Part shown: piece by piece, positions 1 through 7,285 of the stretch
How the letters are laid out: every line of letters begins with the position of its first letter
How positions within the stretch are numbered: position 1 is the stretch's first letter
From: Candidatus Dadabacteria bacterium
Lineage (GTDB): Bacteria > Desulfobacterota_D > UBA1144 > Nemesobacterales > Nemesobacteraceae
NCBI GenBank assembly: GCA_009840385.1
Contig: VXNX01000011.1
Location: 1 to 55,062, forward strand
DNA: 55,062 nt
Direction of reading: 5' to 3'
Notes under the pieces: model-generated
Told to the model about the DNA's origin: nothing
The model's input: the letters and a program-made list of their open reading frames with translations, nothing else
Database searches by the model: none
Translations under genes and position numbers: made by a program

Positions 1-18
1 ATTACTTTCTGAATACCT

Positions 19-162
19 TTGTCAACAACTGAAATCCTCTGCGATATAAATCGCTGCTGCGTAAGTCCTAAAACTAATGATGAAGATTCAAAAATAAAAG
101 AAATTGCTGTTAAGACTTCTGATAATTGTCAATTTTATTATAGGAGCAAGTTTTCCAAATGA
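19..162 (+). CDS. Possible short ORF or tail of an upstream gene, coupled to the methylase
   Basis: A reading frame is open from a stop at 10-12 to a TGA at 160-162. That TGA overlaps the methylase ATG as ATGA, the usual sign of translational coupling. The only candidate start is the TTG at 19, so the frame may instead be the remains of a gene beginning left of the window. The roughly 47 residues are charged and Cys-containing and I do not recognise them. The other frames here are short. Confidence 0.25.
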   Translation: MSTTEILCDINRCCVSPKTNDEDSKIKEIAVKTSDNCQFYYRSKFSK

Positions 163-2435
163 GTAACAAACAAATAGATTTCCTCCAGATCGGAGAGCAG
201 AAAGGTTATATTAAGATCTTTAACGAAGGGACAACAATTCACTATGTTGCTCCCGATAAGAAATATAAATTTACTGACCCTGAGGAACAGGTCCGAGCGC
301 GGTACTATGTTGAGTTGATTGAGCGGTATCAATATCCTGAAAATAGGATTGATCTGGAAGTGTCTGTTCCAGGGCGAACTCCGTACGTTTTCGCTGACGT
401 TGTGGTTTTCCGAGATAATGACAAGAAAGATCCGTTCATTGTCGTTGAGTGCAAAAAAGACGAAACTTCTGAAGCAGAATTCAGCCAGGCAGTTGACCAG
501 GCTTTTGGTAACTGTAACGCTTTACGTGGAGAATATACGGCTGTTATTGCAGGCAATACGCGACGTTTTTTTAATGTCAAAGATTTTGCACAAGGAGAAA
601 GGGATCAGAATGTCATCGCGGATATTCCGGTCAGATATGGTAAGATCCAGGAGTGGCGGTATAAAAAAGATGATGAAGATTGGGATATACAAGCAGTTGG
701 ACGGAGAGATCTTATCCGTGTTCTTGATAAATGCCACAATACACTTCGGAATTCAGGGCAACTTGCCCCAGCCGAGGCGTTTGATGAACTTTCTAAGATT
801 TTATTTATCAAACTTCGAGATGAAAAAAAACCGAGGCGGGCCGGTAATCCTTACAATTTCCAGATTAAAACGCATGAAACTCCGAATTCGGTTGCGGATC
901 GGATTAAAGTATTGTATCAGGAAGCAAAAGCGCAAGACCCAGAAGTCTTTACGAGAGAAATTGATATTGATGACAGAACGGTCTTTTCAGTCGTTAATCA
1001 CTTGCAAGGCATTAACCTCAACGCAACTGAGTTGGACGTGAAAGGACTTGCATTCGAGCGGTTCTTAGGAAGTTATTTCAGGGGTGATATGGGACAATAT
1101 TTCACACCACGTGAGTTAGTTGAGTTCATAATCAAAATGATTGAACCGCACCATGAGGAACGAATTCTTGACCCCGCGTGTGGATCGGGGGGTTTTTTGT
1201 TATATGCGATGGAGCACATCCAGAGACAGGCATCCGAATTTTACGATGAAGAAAGCCATGAACACCGTTCTCACTGGCACGATTTCGCCAGAGATAAGTT
1301 GTTTGGGATTGAAGTGAATGATGCAATCGCTCGCGTGGCCAAAATGAATATGATCCTCCATGATGATGGACATAGTAATGTCATTGGTAGCGATGCCCTC
1401 ATCGGCTTTAATAAAATTCATGACCAGCACAGAGATTTTGAAAAAGAGGAATTTGATATAATCCTTACCAATCCGCCCTTTGGTGCTGTGGTCAAAAAGG
1501 AAGAATCAGATTATCTTGATGATTACGAACTCGGAAAACGGAGAAATTCTCAAAAGACAGAAATTCTATTTCTTGAACGCTGCTTTGATTTTCTCAAGTG
1601 GGAAACAGGTAAACTCGCAATTATCTTGCCTGATGGGATTCTAAACAATTCGTCTTTGCAATATGTCCGGGATTATATTGAACAGCGGTTCAAAATTCTC
1701 GCTGTTGTTTCGCTGCCACGGTTTGCTTTCAAGTATTATGAGGCAGGTGTGAAACCCTCTATTCTATTGCTCCAAAAGTTTTCGGAAACGGAATATAGCC
1801 TCTATCAAGCCAATATAAACCGGATCACAGGGGAGAATGAGGCAGTTTATATCCCACGGGTTGAAGAACTTGAGGATGAGAAGAGCAAGGTTATTGGTGA
1901 GCGGGGCTGTCCCGCGCAAGTCGCAGTGACAGATCTCTATCAGCCCCAATTTCGAGGGATTTTGGATAACATTGAAGACCTGAATCGTAAATTGGGAAAA
2001 AGCCCAACACAAAAGTTTTTACGTTTGCGCGAGCGGTTTGTTCGGGACACACCACTCAAAGATTCATCAGAATTTGAACTTATCCACAAGAAATCGGCAA
2101 ATGCGCAACTTAAGACACAAAAAAAAGATCTCGATGTGCTGGAGAAGGAATACAAGACGGAATTTAAAGCGGCTGCTGACTCAGAATGGGAAAGCGAAAT
2201 CAAAGCGGAATACAAGGAAAAGATTGACACCATAAAAGAGGAGTTGGCAGATAAAAATGGGGAAGATATCCGCGAGTGGGTGCAAGAAAACGCCAATCAT
2301 CCCATCTTTATGGCAGTAGCTGAGCGTATCGGCTATGACGCAACAGGACGAAAGGACAGTGTTAACGACCTTGACATGATCTACGAGGAATATCGAAGGT
2401 TCATAAGCACGGAAGTCCTGGATTTTTTCGGGTAA
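159..2435 (+). CDS. hsdM: Nuclease-methylase subunit of a type I-like/BcgI-like restriction-modification system
   Basis: This 758-residue protein combines two activities. Residues about 35-140 resemble the HsdR N-terminal PD-(D/E)xK nuclease domain, with D80 in FADVVVF and E97-x-K99 in VVECKK as probable catalytic residues. Residues about 290-580 are an HsdM-type adenine-N6 methylase: the GQYFTP region at 312-317, the SAM-binding motif DPACGSGG at 338-345 and the catalytic NPPFG at 438-442. The C-terminus (about 650-730) is charged and probably coiled coil. It should methylate, and perhaps cut, DNA at sites chosen by the HsdS subunit encoded next. No HsdR helicase gene is visible, so the layout resembles BcgI (RM subunit plus S subunit) more than classical type I. 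GGAG lies 13 nt before the ATG. The last codons form a slippery run (see the frameshift signal). Confidence 0.88.
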   Translation: MSNKQIDFLQIGEQKGYIKIFNEGTTIHYVAPDKKYKFTDPEEQVRARYYVELIERYQYPENRIDLEVSVPGRTPYVFADVVVFRDNDKKDPFIVVECKKDETSEAEFSQAVDQAFGNCNALRGEYTAVIAGNTRRFFNVKDFAQGERDQNVIADIPVRYGKIQEWRYKKDDEDWDIQAVGRRDLIRVLDKCHNTLRNSGQLAPAEAFDELSKILFIKLRDEKKPRRAGNPYNFQIKTHETPNSVADRIKVLYQEAKAQDPEVFTREIDIDDRTVFSVVNHLQGINLNATELDVKGLAFERFLGSYFRGDMGQYFTPRELVEFIIKMIEPHHEERILDPACGSGGFLLYAMEHIQRQASEFYDEESHEHRSHWHDFARDKLFGIEVNDAIARVAKMNMILHDDGHSNVIGSDALIGFNKIHDQHRDFEKEEFDIILTNPPFGAVVKKEESDYLDDYELGKRRNSQKTEILFLERCFDFLKWETGKLAIILPDGILNNSSLQYVRDYIEQRFKILAVVSLPRFAFKYYEAGVKPSILLLQKFSETEYSLYQANINRITGENEAVYIPRVEELEDEKSKVIGERGCPAQVAVTDLYQPQFRGILDNIEDLNRKLGKSPTQKFLRLRERFVRDTPLKDSSEFELIHKKSANAQLKTQKKDLDVLEKEYKTEFKAAADSEWESEIKAEYKEKIDTIKEELADKNGEDIREWVQENANHPIFMAVAERIGYDATGRKDSVNDLDMIYEEYRRFISTEVLDFFG

Positions 2436-2476
2436 GCCCTGATAGGGAAAACCAAATTTTCCTCACCTATCGGGGC
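2423..2476 (+). promoter_or_regulatory. Candidate -1 ribosomal frameshift signal joining methylase and specificity subunit
   Basis: The heptamer T TTT TTC (2423-2429) sits in the methylase frame four nucleotides before its TAA (2433-2435), matching the X XXY YYZ slippery pattern. Six nucleotides after the heptamer begins an 11-bp stem, 2436-2446 with 2466-2476, containing one G-T wobble and a 19-nt loop. A -1 slip enters the HsdS frame at 2429 and gives a fused protein of about 1,235 residues. The HsdS frame is open from here but has no ATG, GTG or TTG before 2534. Alternatively the T-run carries an indel in a gene that is truly fused. Confidence 0.6.
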
Positions 2477-2533
2477 GAAACAATTAATCAGCGGATTGAT
2501 TCCTACTATTACCAACCAAAATTTAAGGCTATT

Positions 2534-3865
2534 ATGCAAACGGTGGGAAAGGTTCAATTTGATGTGATGAATTTGGGAACCTTAATAAGGGACCTTTCCA
2601 GTGGAGCCACACCAAAGGTTGATGAAAATTACTATACAGATGCCTCTGGTGTACCGTTTTTAAGAGTCCAAAATGTTACGGAATATGGAATTGATCTGAG
2701 TGATGCAAAATTTATCACGACAGAAGTACATAACAGTATGCTCAGACGGTCTAAACTTAAAAAGGACGATTTGGCATTTACAATAACAGGACGCATCGGA
2801 AGTGTTGCAGTTATACCTGATAACTTTGAGGGAAATATAAACCAGCATTCTGTTCGGTTTCAACTCAACTCCCAATTTGCAAACATCACTAGCCCACGTT
2901 ACATAGCTGCTTTTCTTAATTCAACTTTAGGTCGATCTTTGTCAATTCGAGAAATAACGGGTGGAACTCGCCCCGCACTTGATTATAAAGCCTTGCGTTC
3001 CCTCAAAGTTATCCTGCCAGCACTGAGCATCCAAAATGACATCATTGAGATTATGCAAGCCGCTTATACGGCAAAAAAGCAGAAGGATCAGGAGGCGGAC
3101 GCAATTTTAGATTCAATTGATGACTATATGCTGGCAGAGTTGGGCGTTGAGATACCAATCACTGAAGAAAAAAGGTGTTTTGTAGTTTATACTGGTGAAA
3201 CAGCGGGCAGGCGTATTGATTCCTTCTACTATCAAGAACACTATAAAGTTTTGCAAAATCTATTAAACGGCTTAGATAATGTAGAAAGTCTTATTGGTTT
3301 GTTGCAGTTAATAGGAAGCGGAATGCGTCCAGAAGGCGGAGTTGCCAATATAGAATCTGGCGTTTTAAGTTTCGGTGGTGAACATATAAATAATCAGTGC
3401 GAGATAGAAGTCAGCACGCCGAGATACGTTCCATGGGAATTCCATTATCTACATAACAAAACAGAAACGCAACTGAATGATCTCCTTTTAGTAAAAGATG
3501 GCGCGACTACCGGAAAAATTGGAATCGTCAGTAATCCAACACATATAGGACAGAATATAAATGAGCATCTGTTCTTACTGAGAACAAGGGATAATGTAAA
3601 CCCTGTCTACCTGCTTAACTTTTTGAATTCGTGTCTTGGTCAGTTACAAATACAAAGAGAGATAACCGGAGGTACAGTTACTGGGATAACAAAAGGTGTT
3701 GTGAGGAGATTAAAGATAATAATGCCTGACGAAGAAAAACAGACTGAAATTGTCAACCATATTACCGAAATTCGCGGCTATGCAAAACGTTTACAACAAG
3801 AAGGCGATGCCATTGTGGAAGAAGCGAAAGAGAGAGTCGAGCGGATTCTACTGTCGGAAGCGTAA
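2534..3865 (+). CDS. hsdS: Type I restriction specificity subunit
   Basis: HsdS chooses the DNA target for the methylase/nuclease complex. The protein has two half-repeats, each with a target-recognition domain starting near residues 12 and 250, containing the typical SGATPK-like turn, a 'DDLAFTITGRIGS' strand or its DLLLVKDGATTGK counterpart, and helical spacers near 165-205 and 405-440. From the ATG at 2534 it is 443 residues. However, the second half begins with FVVYTGETAGRRIDSFYYQ (216-234), and a close copy, FLTYRGETINQRIDSYYYQ, is encoded in the same frame just upstream of 2534 (about 2458-2520). The real protein therefore almost certainly begins earlier, most simply by frameshifting from the methylase. 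A shorter form could start at 2534, where AAGG lies 7 nt upstream. Confidence 0.85.
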   Translation: MQTVGKVQFDVMNLGTLIRDLSSGATPKVDENYYTDASGVPFLRVQNVTEYGIDLSDAKFITTEVHNSMLRRSKLKKDDLAFTITGRIGSVAVIPDNFEGNINQHSVRFQLNSQFANITSPRYIAAFLNSTLGRSLSIREITGGTRPALDYKALRSLKVILPALSIQNDIIEIMQAAYTAKKQKDQEADAILDSIDDYMLAELGVEIPITEEKRCFVVYTGETAGRRIDSFYYQEHYKVLQNLLNGLDNVESLIGLLQLIGSGMRPEGGVANIESGVLSFGGEHINNQCEIEVSTPRYVPWEFHYLHNKTETQLNDLLLVKDGATTGKIGIVSNPTHIGQNINEHLFLLRTRDNVNPVYLLNFLNSCLGQLQIQREITGGTVTGITKGVVRRLKIIMPDEEKQTEIVNHITEIRGYAKRLQQEGDAIVEEAKERVERILLSEA

Positions 3866-3965
3866 GGATATTTTGGATCATATCCCTTCTTGGGTGAATG
3901 GTGTATCTAAAACCGCAATTGAAGGTTTTAGCAATAGATTGATGGGACTGGTAGAAGGAGAGTAG
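3866..3965 (+). pseudogene. Possible transposase C-terminal remnant
   Basis: Directly after hsdS, another frame encodes a short stretch containing SWVNGVSKTAIEGFSNRL and then a stop at 3963-3965. The 'AIEGFSNRL' segment recalls the conserved C-terminal region of ISL3-type DDE transposases. The match is short and I would not rely on it. It fits the transposon debris that follows. Confidence 0.2.
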
Positions 3966-3979
3966 GTTGAACAGAATTT

Positions 3980-4493
3980 TTGTACTGCCACCGGAAATTC
4001 GGGCCACTCTCTAAACCAAGATTGTCGTTCTTGAGGCACTTAGCGGCGAAAGTTCACATCATCTATGTCGCTCTGCTCATGGATGTCTTCACCCGAATGA
4101 TCAAAGCCTGGAGAACCTCTGAGTTAGCACTTGAACCAATCTCTGATGCTCAAACCGCTCCAAGAAGCGTTGGGTTTCCAAAGCGTTCCAGAGATCCACC
4201 ACTCTGATCAAGGCGTGCAGTATCTTTCAAGTGCTTATATCTCGACTCTCAGGTGTCATGGGATTGAGGTTTCATTAGCACACAGAGGAGACCGTCCTTG
4301 GGAGAATGGTTATGCTGAACGCCTCATCCGAACTCTCAAGGAGGCAGAAGTTCATCTCAACGACTATCAGAACATCCATGAAGCGAGAGATCGTATCGGT
4401 CATTTTATCACACAGGTGTATCACCAAAAACGCCCGCATTCGGCGTTAGGGGATCTGACACCTATGGAATTTCAAAGACAAACCTTCTCTTAA
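3980..4493 (+). pseudogene. IS3-family transposase (OrfB) remnant with frameshift
   Basis: Two frames together encode the C-terminal integrase core of an IS3-type transposase. The first (to about 4125) contains the first catalytic Asp in YVALLMDVFTRMIKAW. The second (from about 4131) contains HHSDQGVQYLS with the second Asp, and ENGYAERLIRTLKEAEV with the Glu, followed by the family ending 'QKRPHSALGDLTPMEF'. A one-base frameshift lies near 4110-4130. The N-terminal half and OrfA are missing, so the copy is dead. It separates the restriction system from the next two genes and may have truncated the 3' end of the minus-strand gene beginning at 5115. Confidence 0.85.
3982..4012. repeat. Copy of a transposon-end-like repeat
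   Basis: The segment starting GTACTGCCACCGGAAATT is a diverged direct copy of the left arm of the hairpin at 5844-5893, including the following CACT-CTCT bases. It may be an end of a small mobile element or of the degraded IS beside it. Confidence 0.5.
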
Positions 4494-4527
4494 CTTTGCG
4501 AAATTGTGGTCTGAATAAACGTTGGCA

Positions 4528-5115
4528 CTACATGTCATTGCTTTCTGAAGATCTCATAATGGATGCCGATTCAATGTAGTGATTATCCATCAATTCTTCG
4601 TACTCTCTGCTAATAAAATAAAAACGTGCCTGCTCATCCTGAGGCATTTGTTCTACATCCTCACCAGATATATGACGAAGATCTACTGCCTGATTTCTGC
4701 ATAGCACTATAAGTCTGATTATACATAATTGTCTCCACGATAATGACTCTATTACTTTAAAATATGAAAAAGCAGTTGCTTCATCTATATTAGAATTAGA
4801 TGTACCACAAACATTTACCCAGAATTTAGCAATGTGCACACTTTTTCTTTCCTGAGAGTCGTTGATAATCTCTTTTATGGTTTTCTCCAATAATTGAAGT
4901 GGAATGTGACGATTAGATACTTCATTTTCAGCGAACCAATCATTTCTCCATGTGTCGCCTTGAGCGACTTTTTCGTCCATATATTTTGACATCAACTTCA
5001 CACTACGTTCAACACGCTCTTTTACACACCTCATAAGGTAGTTAAAAGTCAATTTAGCCGTTTGGGTAGCAATTACCTTTGGTAATTCTTCCGAAACCAA
5101 TTTTTCCATATCCAC
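4528..5115 (-). CDS. Hypothetical protein, helical, in defence island
   Basis: A 195-residue protein I do not recognise. It looks mostly helical, with a central hydrophobic stretch (LCIIRLIVLC, about residues 132-141) and a charged N-terminal half resembling stress- or defence-island proteins of unknown function. Its stop lies close to the end of the IS3 remnant and the last residues are low-complexity (SIMRSSESND), so the C-terminus may have been replaced when the transposon arrived. An AGGAG-like sequence precedes the start at 5115. It is transcribed away from the TIGR02391 gene's end, with about 80 nt between them, probably as one minus-strand unit. Confidence 0.6.
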   Translation of the reverse strand: MDMEKLVSEELPKVIATQTAKLTFNYLMRCVKERVERSVKLMSKYMDEKVAQGDTWRNDWFAENEVSNRHIPLQLLEKTIKEIINDSQERKSVHIAKFWVNVCGTSNSNIDEATAFSYFKVIESLSWRQLCIIRLIVLCRNQAVDLRHISGEDVEQMPQDEQARFYFISREYEELMDNHYIESASIMRSSESNDM

Positions 5116-5196
5116 TATTATTACTCCTTTTCAGATTTGGTTTGTGGTTCACAACTAATAATATTGTAGTGATTCATGGCAAAACCTGCATTTACG

Positions 5197-5802
5197 CTAA
5201 CTCACCTCAGGCTGATTACGGAAATCAACTATCCGAAGAAGATGTCCTGCCAAAATTATCACTTCAACTGCTTCTTCCGCGGTAAATTCTGCATTTCGGT
5301 GACTACTGGGGTTTTTATATGCCCCGATCCCACCTGCAAACAGGTCTGATCGTGCTTGTCTTTCTGTGGGGGGTTGATTTAAGTCAGTTAACTTACCTCT
5401 GTCGACATGGAACGCCTTACGCATTAGGTCAGTTCCGTAGTCTGTTGCCTCATAGCCTCCTGCCTCTCGGACGGCGATTTCAACCTGTTTGAATGCCTGA
5501 AAAACAGCAGTATCGTAATCACCTTGAAAAAAAATAGGTAAAACCTTTTGTTGTAATATAGGGTGATTAGGTATCAGCTTAGCTTCTAAAACTTTAGGAG
5601 TTTCAGTTGACGTATCACCATATGGAACAGATATTTTTTGATGAAATGACCCACCTGGAAGATTTATATGTTGCCAACGAACTGTTTCACCGTTTTTGAT
5701 GCTCCATGCAGACCACCAAAGCGATCGAATTTCATCGTCTTCTGTAGTGGAATATTTGTTTGTATGAACTTGAGCAATTATCGCTCTTTTTTCATTACTC
5801 AT
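5197..5802 (-). CDS. TIGR02391-family protein
   Basis: The 201-residue protein carries the C-terminal signature of the TIGR02391 (Ymh-type) family: AVFQAFKQVEIAVREAGG, then LMRKAF, ERQARSDLFAGGIGAYKNPSSHR and ILAGHLLRIVD (about residues 100-195). The KNPSSHR element is the most conserved part. The biochemical role of this family is not established. Members are common next to restriction systems and other defence genes, as here. The N-terminal 90 residues are not recognisable. A weak GGAAA lies before the start at 5802. It is the upstream member of a likely two-gene minus-strand operon. Confidence 0.75.
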   Translation of the reverse strand: MSNEKRAIIAQVHTNKYSTTEDDEIRSLWWSAWSIKNGETVRWQHINLPGGSFHQKISVPYGDTSTETPKVLEAKLIPNHPILQQKVLPIFFQGDYDTAVFQAFKQVEIAVREAGGYEATDYGTDLMRKAFHVDRGKLTDLNQPPTERQARSDLFAGGIGAYKNPSSHRNAEFTAEEAVEVIILAGHLLRIVDFRNQPEVS

Positions 5803-5843
5803 TTACTTTCCTCTATCATAGGGTTTGAGTTGAAAGTGTTTCT

Positions 5844-5893
5844 GTACTGCCATCGGAAATTTGGGGCACTGTCTCAATTTCCGATGGCAGTAC
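5844..5893. repeat. Perfect 18-bp inverted repeat (hairpin)
   Basis: GTACTGCCATCGGAAATT (5844-5861) and its exact reverse complement (5876-5893) flank a 14-nt loop. The left arm and loop recur, diverged, at 3982-4012. The hairpin lies just upstream of the two minus-strand defence-type genes and could be a MITE, an element end or a terminator for the gene at 5904-6128. Confidence 0.75.
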
Positions 5894-5903
5894 GTTTCCA
5901 GGG

Positions 5904-6128
5904 TTATGAATCTAAAATATTTCCCTTGTCTGTGTTCAAGAACTTGTGGCAGAAGTGTCTTGGCCACGGTTTGCCCAGTTTCTCAAAGAAAACTTTAGAT
6001 TTCCGGCCTGAGGGATGTTCTTTCTTGTAGTAAAACACCTTCTCGCCACAGTAGCGACAATGAGTCGGATAGGTTATAGATTTCGGGTCGTTAAAGCCGT
6101 TTCTTTTCTTGAATTTGTTGTAAAGCAT
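5904..6128 (-). CDS. Small zinc-binding-type protein
   Basis: The start at 6128 is chosen because GGAGG lies 5 nt upstream, giving 74 residues. It contains HCRYCGEKVFYYKKEH near residues 22-37 and a later RHFCHKF, i.e. a CxxC pair and a further Cys/His set spaced like a zinc ribbon or HNH-like knuckle. The rest is basic. It could bind nucleic acid, but I recognise no named family. A 7-bp hairpin is found in its leader. The 3' end approaches the inverted repeat at 5844-5893, which could serve as its terminator. Confidence 0.6.
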   Translation of the reverse strand: MLYNKFKKRNGFNDPKSITYPTHCRYCGEKVFYYKKEHPSGRKSKVFFEKLGKPWPRHFCHKFLNTDKGNILDS

Positions 6129-6146
6129 TGTTTCCTCCAACTTTTA

Positions 6147-6183
6147 TTGGGCAAACGACACCTCGAGTGTCCTGTCTGCCCAA
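6147..6183 (-). promoter_or_regulatory. Leader hairpin of the small zinc protein
   Basis: TTGGGCA (6147-6153) pairs with TGCCCAA (6177-6183), with a further ACAC/GTGT pairing inside. It ends about 18 nt before the start codon, so it may influence translation or mark a mobile repeat. Confidence 0.4.
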
Positions 6184-6385
6184 CTTGAGTGAAAAAGTGG
6201 TTAAAATGACCGTCAATGTTTTTTATATCTCGATAATATCACCTGATTTACAGAGTGGACCCCGCGCTAAAGCTAAAATTGATGGTTGATGGCCCACCGC
6301 GAGGTTAACCGTAGCGGGTTACGCGAATTAATCGCGGATTATATATGCACTTAACCGGTTAACTAGATCTAATTCGATTTTTAAT

Positions 6386-6414
6386 TTGACATCTAGTCGA
6401 ATTAGTGTTATAAT
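6386..6414 (+). promoter_or_regulatory. Consensus sigma70-type promoter for a non-coding RNA
   Basis: TTGACA (6386-6391) and TATAAT (6409-6414) are both perfect and separated by exactly 17 nt. The -35 box is surrounded by CTAATTCGA and its reverse complement TCGAATTAG, which could be an operator. No protein-coding gene follows on this strand for 15 kb apart from the homing endonuclease cassette. Confidence 0.8.
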
Positions 6415-6420
6415 TATTAT

Positions 6421-6745
6421 CGAGAGTAACATTAACGGTCCTGGTTAAGCTATTAAAGCTAACAAATGAGGACAGTTTAAAGTACTGCCCCCGCCAGGGG
6501 AGTAACTCTCACTATAGGAGTGCAAGCTGAGCACGTGGGCATACCTATCGGATCAGGAAGTCAGGAAGCCGATTTAGGCATTAAATCTGATACAACAATG
6601 CCCTTAGAAGCAAAAGCGCGTCGCCTTGCCTCTCCTTATTGCTTAGAACCTCTCTCATAAATACGATTCGGCAAAATCACCTATTTATGAGACGGTTTGT
6701 AGATCGTTGGTGGCGTAAGCGTTTGGAATCGCCTACGCCACCTTT
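6421..6745 (+). ncRNA. Candidate structured non-coding RNA, about 325 nt
   Basis: Transcription from the promoter at 6386 should begin near 6421 and end at the hairpin 6709-6742. The segment has no convincing ORF but many pairings: GTCCT/AGGAC 6438-6442 with 6469-6473, enclosing a 7-bp stem 6444-6463; TACT..CCCC/GGGG..AGTA 6483-6504; GTGC/GCAC 6520-6534; long-range GGGCAT/ATGCCC 6537-6542 with 6598-6603, enclosing ATCGG/CCGAT and GATTTA/TAAATC; AAGCAA/TTGCTT 6608-6644; and an 11-bp stem 6653-6663 with 6682-6692, extended by AACC/GGTT. The AGGAAGTCAGGAAG part recalls the right end (omega RNA region) of IS605-type elements, but no tnpB is present. It does not match tmRNA, RNase P RNA or SRP RNA hallmarks. 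Confidence 0.6.
6709..6745 (+). terminator. Terminator-like hairpin after the structured RNA
   Basis: GGTGGCGTA (6709-6717) pairs perfectly with TACGCCACC (6734-6742). Three more base pairs lie inside the stem, and a short T-rich stretch follows. It could equally be the terminal hairpin of a transposon end. Confidence 0.5.
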
Positions 6746-6889
6746 ATGTTACTTGCATTATAACACATTTTAAAGGCTTTGTCAAATTTTTCTTGGGGAT
6801 GCCCAGAATCACAGGCTATACGCACATTCGCATCGTGTGGTGGCCCTCCGATGTGGCAGGAAAATCTGTCCTTTTGGCTGCTAACCTTT

Positions 6890-7231
6890 TTATTTCCCGA
6901 CCAAATACCCAATAATCACGTTTCCGTTGCCATCGTCTTTCTCGTCGTTGTAAGTGAAAACGTCCGGGCGATCGTAGTTATCAAAAACATGCTGATCTAC
7001 GAGGAAGATGATACCAGGCTCTGGATCGGGTACCCCCTCGACGTGTGCAATGTCCTTGAGGATAGGGACCTGCAAACATTGGTAGGACGCGCCGAACTCG
7101 ATGTGTAGGTGGTCTCCGGTCATTTTTTGCGTCCATCGCACGATCGCAGGCTCACGCGTCGGTTCGAGGTATAGCCGTTCGGTGCCCAGTGCCAGGATGA
7201 TACCGGTGTTGGTCAAGTTTCTGATTCTCAT
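6890..7231 (-). CDS. Small hypothetical protein with PDPEPG..VDQ..F motif
   Basis: The 113-residue protein has a recognisable pattern seen in small phage and bacterial proteins of unknown function: 'VEGVPDPEPGIIFLVDQHVF' near residues 65-84, then 'RPDVFTY' and a final IIGYLV. I do not know a function. It is the last gene of the minus-strand operon that begins at the promoter near 11938. The gap to the ParB-like gene upstream is about 55 nt. Confidence 0.6.
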   Translation of the reverse strand: MRIRNLTNTGIILALGTERLYLEPTREPAIVRWTQKMTGDHLHIEFGASYQCLQVPILKDIAHVEGVPDPEPGIIFLVDQHVFDNYDRPDVFTYNDEKDDGNGNVIIGYLVGK

Positions 7232-7285
7232 GATATTCCGGGAGCGATTGCTCGCCCCCGTCTCCTTGTTAATAGTTATCGATTG

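Noticed and set aside
6421-6745. tmRNA, RNase P RNA, 6S RNA or group I intron
   Set aside because: None of the conserved cores (tRNA-like ends, GAGGAAAGTCC, large central bubble, P7/S core) is present.
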